Below, one piece after another: positions 46,092 to 53,575 of a stretch of DNA of 64,000 bases. A model generated the notes under the pieces. That model was not told the origin of the DNA. It did not search any database and saw only the letters and a list, made by a program, of their open reading frames with translations. The DNA lies in the NCBI GenBank assembly GCA_046318115.1, contig JBKCVA010000150.1, forward strand, positions 22,159 to 86,158, given 5' to 3'. Each line of letters opens with the position of its first letter. Position 1 is the first letter of the stretch. Source of the stretch: Aquimonas sp046318115 (GTDB lineage: Bacteria > Pseudomonadota > Gammaproteobacteria > Xanthomonadales > Xanthomonadaceae). The translations under genes and the position numbers were made by a program.

Positions 46092-46679
46092 ATGAATCGA
46101 CCGCGGTTCTTGCTGTGCTGTATCGCTTTGACCTCTCTCGGCGCAGACCTTGCCCAAGCCGATGCGCGCGACGATGTCGTGGCCGCCTGGCAGAAGACGC
46201 TTGACCACGGCAGCTACCGGATGCGCATGGAAGTCGAAAGCCGTGGCCGCACCACCAGCCAGGAGCTGGACGTACAGCTCCCGGCGAGTTTCCACATGCG
46301 CTCGCCCGACAGCGAGATGATCATGCTGCCCCAAGGCACTTGGATGCGGGTGGACGGCAACTGGATGCAGATGCCGATGAACATGTCGCGAATGGTCGAC
46401 GCTTACAGCTCCGACGCCATCGAAGAGGGCAAGCGCGGCCTCGTCGAGGTTGAGCGGATCGGTGAGGGGATGGTCGAGGGCTGTGATGCGATCAGCTATC
46501 GCTACACGACCCGGGGCAAATTCATGGGCATCACAAGCGACAGCACCACTGAGATGGCGGTGTGCAAAGACAGTGGGCTGCCGCGGAAGTTGACCTCGAC
46601 CAGCGGTAAACGCGGGCAGGACACGGTGCGCATCGTCTACGACTTCGATACCGCGATCGATATCCGGCCGCCGCGCTGA
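46092..46679 (+). CDS. Secreted protein of unknown function, possibly LolA-like fold
   Basis: This is a 195-residue protein with a signal peptide ending near AQADA (residue 24). The mature part consists of beta strands with many methionines (GTWMRVDGNWMQMPMNMSRM). It resembles the half-barrel fold of LolA/LolB and DUF2092-type proteins, but I see no family-defining motif. Two cysteines (EGCDAI and AVCKDS) may form a disulfide. It faces a PHA-system gene end to end. The function is unknown. Confidence 0.7.
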   Translation: MNRPRFLLCCIALTSLGADLAQADARDDVVAAWQKTLDHGSYRMRMEVESRGRTTSQELDVQLPASFHMRSPDSEMIMLPQGTWMRVDGNWMQMPMNMSRMVDAYSSDAIEEGKRGLVEVERIGEGMVEGCDAISYRYTTRGKFMGITSDSTTEMAVCKDSGLPRKLTSTSGKRGQDTVRIVYDFDTAIDIRPPR

Positions 46680-46696
46680 AGCGGTCGCTTTGCGAG

Positions 46697-46981
46697 CTAC
46701 TCCTCCGGGCCGAGTTCGCGATCGATGTAGCGGTGGATCTCGGCCTCGATGGGCCCCCGCAAGGCCGACAGCAGGAAGCCCAGTTGGACAAGGACGTCGA
46801 CCTTGCCGCGGCCAAGCGCGATGTTGCCGTTCACCCCCATGCGCTCGAAATGCAAGGTGTTGCCGTCCCACGCGTATTCGACGGCGAACTTTTCGGCCAG
46901 CTTCTCGGCGACGTGCTCGATGGCAACGCGCGCCTCCTTCATCGTTCGCGTGTGTCGGCGTGAGATCTGGATGCTCGGCAT
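46697..46981 (-). CDS. Polyhydroxyalkanoic acid system family protein
   Basis: This is a 94-residue protein that fits the small family found with polyhydroxyalkanoate granules (PF09650/TIGR02610). Landmarks are ISRRHTRTMKEARVAIEHVAEKL at the start and GVNGNIALGRGKVDVLVQLGFLLS in the middle. No PHA synthase, depolymerase or phasin is in the window. Its precise role is not established. It is divergent from the FHA-region gene. Confidence 0.82.
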   Translation of the reverse strand: MPSIQISRRHTRTMKEARVAIEHVAEKLAEKFAVEYAWDGNTLHFERMGVNGNIALGRGKVDVLVQLGFLLSALRGPIEAEIHRYIDRELGPEE

Positions 46982-47154
46982 GGTCTGGAGGCTCGTCGAA
47001 CGTGGGCGGTTGGGGCGCAGCGAGGCGCTTCGCTACCCGCGCAGAGTATGCGGGGGCTCTGCCGCGGGGAAGGCTCGAACGCATCGAGCCTGATCGCGCG
47101 GCTCCTCCGGTCCGGGTTGCTAGATGGCGGGCGAGGCACGCGTTAGGATGCCGC

Positions 47155-48003
47155 ATGCGTTTCACATTCCCAAACGGCGAGCATGCCGGCCTTGAGTTGA
47201 CCCGGGGCAGCCTCAGCATAGGGTCTGAGGCCGCGGATACCGTGTGCCTGCCTGCGGCCGGGCTAAAGCCCGGACATGCGCGCATCGAATTGCAGCCGGA
47301 GCGGCGCATTTGCGCTCTGCGACTCGCCCCGGGTGCCCTTGGGTACCTGAATGCGCGTCCTGTTCGCAGCTTGGCTCTCCTGCGCGCTGGCGATGTGCTG
47401 ACCTTGAACCGCGTGCGGGTCCAAGTGCTGGGGCCGGTCTCGAACGCTCCACTGCCGGCGACTGGTGAGGCAACGAGTGGCGCCCGACCTGGCGGTCCCC
47501 GGGTGGTTTTGAGAGCGGTTTCAGGTCCCTACTTCGGGCGTAGTTTCGGGTTTTCGCCCAGCCTGAGCATCGGTCGGAGCGAGCGCGCCGATTTGTGCGT
47601 GGACGAAGATGGCCTCGCTTCAATCCAGCTGCGACTGCACTGGTACGGAGACCGATGCCTGGTCCAAGGAGAGCCGCCGGATCTGGGCCCAGCGTTCGAA
47701 CTCAACGGACATGCGCTTGCCGCAGGCTGGATGCTGCCGGGCGATCAACTGCGGGTGGGGAGTTCCCGGTTCGTGCTGGAAGCGCCCGGGCTTCGTCCGG
47801 GTCGCAGAGACGATCCGCACACGCCCGTCAAGCCGATGCGTGCGGTCGAACTGGTTCGGGCGGCCGCAGAAGCCGGGGCCACGGATACTGTCAGTACGAC
47901 CACGCGGAACGAGACGCGAGGCTTCAATTTCGTGTGGCTGATCGTTGCCGCCGCAGCCATTGCCGGTGCGTTGATCGCGCTTTTCCTCTACGCGCCCCAT
48001 TGA
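47155..48003 (+). CDS. Membrane-anchored protein with two FHA-like regions
   Basis: This is a 282-residue protein. The first region (1-100) has SIGSEAADTVCLPAAGL and PGHARIEL. The second (about 120-215) has SIGRSERADLCVDEDGL, then LASIQLRLHW and FELNGHAL. Both resemble FHA domains, which bind phosphothreonine. The conserved SRxH patch is incomplete in each: the first keeps only the histidine, and the second keeps the GR and the serine. A membrane helix ends the protein (FVWLIVAAAAIAGALIALFLY), so the FHA part faces the cytoplasm. No kinase or secretion genes are near. Its partner is unknown. Confidence 0.72.
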   Translation: MRFTFPNGEHAGLELTRGSLSIGSEAADTVCLPAAGLKPGHARIELQPERRICALRLAPGALGYLNARPVRSLALLRAGDVLTLNRVRVQVLGPVSNAPLPATGEATSGARPGGPRVVLRAVSGPYFGRSFGFSPSLSIGRSERADLCVDEDGLASIQLRLHWYGDRCLVQGEPPDLGPAFELNGHALAAGWMLPGDQLRVGSSRFVLEAPGLRPGRRDDPHTPVKPMRAVELVRAAAEAGATDTVSTTTRNETRGFNFVWLIVAAAAIAGALIALFLYAPH

Positions 48004-48022
48004 GGGCGCGCTGCATTTCGCT

Positions 48023-48943
48023 TCAACGGGTGGCGGGGGGCTCCTTGGCGATCTCGGGGTCGGTGACAGCGCGACGCGCCAGCTGAGCCTCGCGGTGGGC
48101 GATGTAGGCGTTGGCCAGGAAGATGGTGCCGGCGCCGACCACGATCCAGGCGTCCAGGTGCTCCTCGAACAGCAGGTAGCCAGCCGTGGCTACGATCGGC
48201 ACCTGCAGAAAGCTGATCGGCGTGAGCATCGACGCGTCCCCCAGCTGAAGTGCTCGCGCCCAGCACATGTGTCCGGCCGTGCCGAAGAAGCCGGCGAGCA
48301 CGATCCACAGCCAAGTGATCCCCTCCGGGTTTTCCCAGACCCACAGTGCGGGGATCAGCGACAGCGGCACCCAGAGCAGGGTGGTGTACAGCACGATCGC
48401 GTCGGGTTTTTCGGTGCGCGACAGGAATTTGATGCTGATCGCCACCGCCGCACTCAGCGCTGCCGCCAATAGGGCGACCAGCACGCCGGGACTGAATTCT
48501 GCGCCAGGCCGCAGAATCAGGATCACGCCCACAAAGCCAAGCGCAACGGCAGTCCAGCGACGCGCACGCACCACTTCACCCAGCACCAGCACTGCACCGA
48601 TGGTCACGAACAGCGGGGTCGAGTAGGACAAGGAAACCGCCTGCGCCAGCGGCAGGTTCACGATCGCCCAGAAACCGCACAGCATCGAGACGATGCCGAT
48701 CGCCGAACGAAAGAAGTACAACGGGAGCTTCGATGTCTTTAGCAGGCTTGGACCGTGCCTCGCCAGCAGAGGCAGGGCGAACGCCAGGCCGAACAGGTTT
48801 CGGAAGAATGCGATTTCGAAGGGGTGCAGCTGCGCTGAGGCGAGGCGGATGACCACCGCCATGCAGCCGAACATGCACGCGCTCGCCAGCATCAACAGCA
48901 CTGCCCGCCACACCTGTGCGGATGCGAGCGCGGCGGCGTTCAT
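48023..48943 (-). CDS. EamA/DMT family transporter
   Basis: This is a 306-residue inner-membrane protein with ten hydrophobic helices in two repeats of five. Family landmarks are FFRNLFGLAFALPLL, QAVSLSYSTPLFVTIGAVLVLGE and SFLQVPIVATAGYLLFEE. DMT-family proteins often export metabolites or amino acids; the substrate here is unknown. Its ATG overlaps the murB stop by four bases, so it is the last gene of a pyrD-murB-EamA run. Confidence 0.9.
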   Translation of the reverse strand: MNAAALASAQVWRAVLLMLASACMFGCMAVVIRLASAQLHPFEIAFFRNLFGLAFALPLLARHGPSLLKTSKLPLYFFRSAIGIVSMLCGFWAIVNLPLAQAVSLSYSTPLFVTIGAVLVLGEVVRARRWTAVALGFVGVILILRPGAEFSPGVLVALLAAALSAAVAISIKFLSRTEKPDAIVLYTTLLWVPLSLIPALWVWENPEGITWLWIVLAGFFGTAGHMCWARALQLGDASMLTPISFLQVPIVATAGYLLFEEHLDAWIVVGAGTIFLANAYIAHREAQLARRAVTDPEIAKEPPATR

Positions 48944-49998
48944 GCCCGTGCGTTCCCGCGCGCGAGGCCAGGGTCTCCCAGCACAGTCGGTTCGGGATCA
49001 AGCAGGACTCCGAATCGCGCCAACACGCGATCCCGCACATCCTCTGCAAGCTCCAGCAGTTCGCGACCGCTGGCTCCGCCGTGGTTGACCAGCACGAGCG
49101 CATGAGTGTCCGAAACGCCGGCATCGCCACGGCGCAGACCCTTGCAGCCTGCGTGCTCGATCAACCAGCCCGCGGACAGCTTGCTCAAGCCGGGTTGACT
49201 GCACGGGTAGACGGGCAGACCGGGGTGCTCAAGAGCAAGGCGCTGAGCGCTCGTCTCGGGCACTTCCGGGTTCTTGAAGAAACTGCCGGCGTTACCGAGC
49301 CGGGCCGGATCCGGCAGCTTGCGGCGACGAATCGCTCGCACCGCCTCAGCGATTTGTCCCGGCTCGGTCGGCTGACTCTCCCCGAAAGCTTCGCGCAAGC
49401 CGGCATAGCCCAGTTTCGGCTGCGGGCTTCGTGTCAGTCGGAGCGCGATACGCGTGATGATCCAGCGGCCTCGCTCGGCCTTGAAGCGACTGTCGCGATA
49501 TCCAAGTGCGAGCTCATCCCTCGTCAGGCGCCGGACACGAAGTTCCATCAGGTCCAGGGCTTCGACCCACGTAAGGCAGTCACCGAGCTCCACACCGTAG
49601 GCCCCGATGTTCTGCACAGGGGCTGCCCCCGCGGTGCCCGGAATGAGCGCGAGGTTCTCGATGCCCCAAGCCTTCGCTTCGCTTGCGAAGGCAACGACTG
49701 CGTCCCAGCACTCACCGGCCGCGGCCTGCAGCTCGCACAGGCCATCACTCATGGACAGAATCGACAGACCGCTCAGGGCTGGCTGGATGACCGGCTCGTA
49801 GAGGTCGCCCACAAGCAGCAGATTGCTGCCCCCCCCTAGAACGAAGGGGACGGTGTTTTCGGCCCGGCAATCCCGTGCGGCGGCCACCAAGGTGTCGACG
49901 GATTCGACGCGGCAGAAGCGTTTCGCCCGCGCCTGGACACGAAAGCTGTTGAGGTTGGTGAGATCGACGTCGTCACACCAAACCACCGCTGCGTTCAT
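48940..49998 (-). CDS. murB: UDP-N-acetylenolpyruvoylglucosamine reductase
   Basis: This is a 352-residue enzyme that reduces UDP-GlcNAc-enolpyruvate to UDP-MurNAc with NADPH and FAD, the second committed step of peptidoglycan synthesis. FAD-binding motifs are LGGGSNLLLV and LIPGTAGAAPVQNIGAYGVE. The catalytic serine is in LGNAGSFFKNP. The conserved glutamate is in LDPEPTVLG. The start is the ATG at 49998 (MNAAVVW). It overlaps pyrD by four bases upstream and the EamA gene by four downstream. Confidence 0.95.
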   Translation of the reverse strand: MNAAVVWCDDVDLTNLNSFRVQARAKRFCRVESVDTLVAAARDCRAENTVPFVLGGGSNLLLVGDLYEPVIQPALSGLSILSMSDGLCELQAAAGECWDAVVAFASEAKAWGIENLALIPGTAGAAPVQNIGAYGVELGDCLTWVEALDLMELRVRRLTRDELALGYRDSRFKAERGRWIITRIALRLTRSPQPKLGYAGLREAFGESQPTEPGQIAEAVRAIRRRKLPDPARLGNAGSFFKNPEVPETSAQRLALEHPGLPVYPCSQPGLSKLSAGWLIEHAGCKGLRRGDAGVSDTHALVLVNHGGASGRELLELAEDVRDRVLARFGVLLDPEPTVLGDPGLARGNARA

Positions 49999-51041
49999 CG
50001 AGACAAGCCGCGCACGGGTTGCTCTCGGCGCCGGCGGATGGCTTCCACGCACTGCCGGATCAGCACAGGGCCGCGATACACGAAACCGGTGTAAACCTGG
50101 ACAAGGCTGGCGCCGGCCGTGATCTTGCCCACCGCATCTGCGCCGGTATGGATACCACCCACGCCAATCAGCGGAATTGACGCCGGCAGGTGGGAGCGCA
50201 GATGGCGCAGAACCCAGGTCGAACGTCCATACAGAGGACGCCCCGAGAGGCCGCCGGTCTCTTTGGCCATCGGATGCCCCTCCACAGGGAGGCGGTCCAC
50301 GGTCGTGTTGGTCGCGATCACACCATCGACGCGCGCGGCGGCGAGGATCAGCCCCATCCGTTCGATCTGCTCGTCGCTGAGGTCAGGTGCGACCTTGATG
50401 AGGATGGGCGTGCGTCGACGATGCTTGGCGGCGAGGCGCTCCTGCGCGTCCCGCAGCTGGCTGAGCAGACGATGCAGTTCATCGGCCCCTTGCAGGTCTC
50501 GCAGACCTGCGGTGTTCGGTGAGGAGATGTTGACCGTGACGTAACTGGCGACCGGGAACACCCGTTCCAGACAGTAGAGGTAGTCCTCGAAGGCGCGATC
50601 GTTCGGCGTCTCCTTGTTCTTGCCGATGTTGATGCCGAGCACGCCACGGTAGCGGCTGCGCTCGACGTTGGCCAAAAGGGAGTTGACGCCCTCGTTGTTG
50701 AAGCCCATCCGGTTGATGACGGCGGCATGCGAGCGCAGGCGGAACATGCGCGGCTTGGGGTTGCCCTCTTGGGGGCGTGGCGTGGTGGTGCCGATCTCGA
50801 CGTACCCAAAACCCAAAGCCCCAAGCGCATCGATATGACTGCCGTTCTTGTCGAGGCCAGCCGCAAGCCCGACAGGATTGGGGAACTCAAGGTCCCAAAG
50901 CTTCACTGGCAGCGGTTTGGAGCGTTGCGCGACGAGCGGGTTGAGCCCGAAACGGTAGAGGGAAGACAGCCCGGCTAGTGCTAGGTCATGGGCGCGTTCG
51001 GCGTCCATCATCATGAGCAGCGGGCGGGCGAAGGAGTACAT
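49995..51041 (-). CDS. pyrD: Dihydroorotate dehydrogenase (quinone)
   Basis: This is a 348-residue class 2 enzyme of the inner membrane that oxidises dihydroorotate and passes electrons to quinone in pyrimidine synthesis. The amphipathic N-terminus (MYSFARPLLMMMDAERAHDLAL) is the membrane-binding part of class 2 enzymes. The catalytic serine is in VNISSPNTAGLRDLQ, and FMN motifs include IGVGGI. It leads a pyrD-murB-EamA run with four-base overlaps. Confidence 0.96.
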   Translation of the reverse strand: MYSFARPLLMMMDAERAHDLALAGLSSLYRFGLNPLVAQRSKPLPVKLWDLEFPNPVGLAAGLDKNGSHIDALGALGFGYVEIGTTTPRPQEGNPKPRMFRLRSHAAVINRMGFNNEGVNSLLANVERSRYRGVLGINIGKNKETPNDRAFEDYLYCLERVFPVASYVTVNISSPNTAGLRDLQGADELHRLLSQLRDAQERLAAKHRRRTPILIKVAPDLSDEQIERMGLILAAARVDGVIATNTTVDRLPVEGHPMAKETGGLSGRPLYGRSTWVLRHLRSHLPASIPLIGVGGIHTGADAVGKITAGASLVQVYTGFVYRGPVLIRQCVEAIRRRREQPVRGLSR

Positions 51042-51186
51042 GGAGAGGTTTCCGAACGTGGAGCCTGGAGAGAGAGGCAGGGGCCGCCTGTCCGTCCCAC
51101 CCGGCGAGGCCTGAAGTCAGAAGCGCAAAAAGACGCCAGCGCCCCTCGCGTGCGCTCTCTCCCCAGCGAGCGCTATCCGCGTACAC

Positions 51187-51212
51187 GGGGCGGGATCCAG
51201 AGACCCCGCCCC
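51187..51212 (-). terminator. Hairpin after the aldehyde dehydrogenase gene
   Basis: The stem GGGGCGGG/CCCGCCCC with a ten-base loop lies 12 bases past the stop codon of the minus-strand dehydrogenase gene. No T-run follows it, so the assignment is tentative. Confidence 0.35.
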
Positions 51213-51223
51213 GACTCCGTAGC

Positions 51224-52759
51224 TCAATCGATGTCGAAGCGAATGCCCTGTGCCAGAGGTAGGGAGTTCGAGTAATTGATGGTGTTGGTCTGGCGGCGCA
51301 TGTAGACCTTCCACGCGTCCGAACCCGATTCGCGGCCACCGCCAGTCTCCTTCTCGCCGCCGAAGGCGCCGCCGATTTCTGCACCCGAGGTGCCGATGTT
51401 GACGTTCGCGATGCCACAGTCCGAGCCGGCCGCCGACAGGAACTGCTCGGCCGCTTTCAGATTCTGGGTGAAGATAGAGGACGACAGCCCCTGCGGAACG
51501 CCGTTCTGCATTTCGATGGCCTCGTCCAAAGCCTTGAACTTCATGACGTAGAGGATCGGGGCGAAGGTTTCGTGCTGCACAACCTCGTCACTGTTGTTGA
51601 GTCCGGTAATGATCGTCGGCAGCACGAAGTTGCCGGGACGGTCGATCGCCGCCCCCCCGGTTTCGACCTTGCCGCCGCTGGCCTTGGCCTTCTCGATCGC
51701 GGCGAGAAACTGCTGTACGGCACCTTGGCTGTTCAGTGGCCCCATCAGGTTGGCCGGGTCGGTAGGGTCGCCGATCTTGCCCTCGACCTGCGTGTAGGCT
51801 TTGACCAGCGTCGTCAGCACGGTGTCGTAGATCGATTCGTGCACCAGCAGGCGGCGGGTCGTGGTGCAGCGCTGGCCGGCGGTACCGACCGCACCGAACA
51901 CGATGCCGGGGATGGCCAGTTTCAGGTCAGCGGTCTCATCGAGAATGATGGCGTTGTTGCCGCCCAGCTCCAGCAGGCTGCGGCCCATCCGGCGTGCCAC
52001 GCGCTCACCCACAGTGCGGCCGACCTCGGTGGAGCCGGTGAAGCTGATCAGCGGGATGCGGCGGTCGTCCACAAAGCGCTGGGCGAGCTCGATGCCAGCG
52101 TCATTGATCAGGAAGAAAATGTCCGGGAAACCGCCGGAGCGCAGGGCCTCGTTGCAGATCTTCATTGAAGCGATCGCGGTCAGCGGCGTCTTGTTGGACG
52201 GCTTCCAGATGCAGACATCGCCGCAAATGGCCGCGAGGAAGGAGTTCCACGCCCACACCGCGACCGGAAAGTTGAACGCGCTGATGATGCCGACCAAGCC
52301 AAGCGGGTGGTACTGCTCGTACATGCGGTGGCCGGGCCGTTCGGAGTGCATGGTATAGCCGTACAGCATGCGGCTCTGGCCAACGGCGAAGTCGGCGATG
52401 TCGATCATTTCCTGGACTTCGCCGTCGCCCTCGGGCTTGCTCTTGCCCATCTCCAGCGCGACCAGGGAACCCAGAGCATCCTTGTGCCTGCGCAGTGCTT
52501 CGCCGCACAGACGCACAGCTTCGCCGCGGCGTGGCGCGGGCGTCGTGCGCCAGACCTTGAAGGCGGCCTGGGCGCGGGCGATCACGGTCTCGTAATCGGC
52601 TTCGCTGCTGGCATGCACTTCGGCGATCAGGGCGTTCGTGGTCGGGTTGATCGACTGCAACACACCCGCGTCGGTGGTGGTCGACCATTCGCCGTGACCG
52701 AGGTAGGTGCCGGAATTGACGTCGGACAGGCCAAGGGCCTGCAGCAGCGGGGAGCTCAT
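51224..52759 (-). CDS. amaB: ALDH7-family aldehyde dehydrogenase (aminoadipate semialdehyde type)
   Basis: This is a 511-residue NAD-dependent dehydrogenase. The catalytic cysteine is in GQRCTTTRR, and the base is in LELGGNNA. The combination GLVGIISAFNFPVAVWAWN and GGEKETGGGRESGSDAWK is typical of ALDH7 (antiquitin, AmaB/Pcd). That group oxidises L-2-aminoadipate 6-semialdehyde in lysine breakdown. No other lysine genes are here, so the substrate is inferred from family. The ATG at 52759 is the family start. The open frame continues upstream without sense. Confidence 0.87.
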   Translation of the reverse strand: MSSPLLQALGLSDVNSGTYLGHGEWSTTTDAGVLQSINPTTNALIAEVHASSEADYETVIARAQAAFKVWRTTPAPRRGEAVRLCGEALRRHKDALGSLVALEMGKSKPEGDGEVQEMIDIADFAVGQSRMLYGYTMHSERPGHRMYEQYHPLGLVGIISAFNFPVAVWAWNSFLAAICGDVCIWKPSNKTPLTAIASMKICNEALRSGGFPDIFFLINDAGIELAQRFVDDRRIPLISFTGSTEVGRTVGERVARRMGRSLLELGGNNAIILDETADLKLAIPGIVFGAVGTAGQRCTTTRRLLVHESIYDTVLTTLVKAYTQVEGKIGDPTDPANLMGPLNSQGAVQQFLAAIEKAKASGGKVETGGAAIDRPGNFVLPTIITGLNNSDEVVQHETFAPILYVMKFKALDEAIEMQNGVPQGLSSSIFTQNLKAAEQFLSAAGSDCGIANVNIGTSGAEIGGAFGGEKETGGGRESGSDAWKVYMRRQTNTINYSNSLPLAQGIRFDID

Positions 52760-52884
52760 GCGAAGTACCTGCGAAGGAAGCGAAGGGGGCGTCTGCGGCC
52801 CGAGCGGGCGCGACCGGGCTCGCAGTTTACTACAGGGTCCTTGAGGCGCCCCCACCGCACCCACCGCGAACGTCAAAGGCATGG

Positions 52885-52890
52885 CAGAAT
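52885..52890 (+). promoter_or_regulatory. Possible -10 element of tRNA-Arg
   Basis: CAGAAT ends 11 bases before the mature tRNA 5' end, a fitting distance for a tRNA promoter. The -35 region is not clear. Confidence 0.35.
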
Positions 52891-52901
52891 CCGCGCCCGC
52901 A

Positions 52902-52978
52902 GCCCCCGTAGCTCAGCTGGATAGAGCGTCCCCCTCCTAAGGGGAAGGTCGTGCGTTCAAATCGCGCCGGGGGCGCCA
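52902..52978 (+). tRNA. tRNA-Arg (anticodon CCT)
   Basis: The cloverleaf folds completely. The acceptor arms are GCCCCCG and CGGGGGC. The D stem is GCTC/GAGC, and the anticodon stem TCCCC/GGGGA has loop CTCCTAA. The T stem GTGCG/CGCGC has loop TTCAAAT. The CCA end is encoded. The anticodon CCT reads AGG. An IS630 remnant begins about 100 bases downstream. Confidence 0.96.
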
Positions 52979-53076
52979 TAAATCAAGGACTTGCCCAGCA
53001 TGGGCTCATGTCCAAAGTGGATGGAAGCGCCTGCTTCCACAAGCAGCAAGCACATCCACTTCAGTGTGCTTTGCCA

Positions 53077-53515
53077 TCAGGTCGCCGCAAGAACCAGCTT
53101 GGTTGAGCGTCGCGCGATCGAGCCGAGGATGGTGTCTTCGGACTCGGCCCACACGAACGGCCTTGTGGCTGGTTGTAGACCTCGCGATTGCGGCTGATCG
53201 AAGTCCCGAGGTCTTTGGCACTGGTGTGAGCGCCGCGCTTGATGTGGGGCTCGCTGACCAATGCGAACAACCGCCCGAGCAGATTGATCCACGACGCCGA
53301 GGTCGGGGTGAAGCGAAGGTGGTAGCGGGGCCGTTTGGCGAACCAAGCGCGCACCTGTTCTGTCGTGTACGAGCTCTAGTTGTCGAGGATGAGGTAGACC
53401 TCCTGCGCCTTCGGCACGTTTGCATCAATGGGTCGAGGAAGCGCAGGAACTGCGTTGCGATATCGTCGCTGTCGATGTCCGATCACCGTGCCTGCCGCCA
53501 CGGCCGTCTCCCTGA
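53077..53515 (-). pseudogene. Decayed IS630-family transposase
   Basis: This is the C-terminal half of an IS630 DDE transposase spread over different frames. Readable pieces in order are GTVIGHRQRRY, then FLRFLDP in one frame and IDANVPK...VYLILDN in another. Next come VRAWFAKRPRYHL and FTPTSASWINLLGRLFALVSE, followed by a frame change to TRPFVWAESEDTILGSIAR. An in-frame TAG follows LDN. At least two frameshifts and one nonsense change make it non-functional. The N-terminal half is absent. It lies between tRNA-Arg and the beta-helix gene. Confidence 0.85.
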
Positions 53516-53575
53516 AAGTCAGAGAGATGGTCCGGGAGAGGCGAACTCGGTGAAGTCGATTGACGTCAGGGGACA

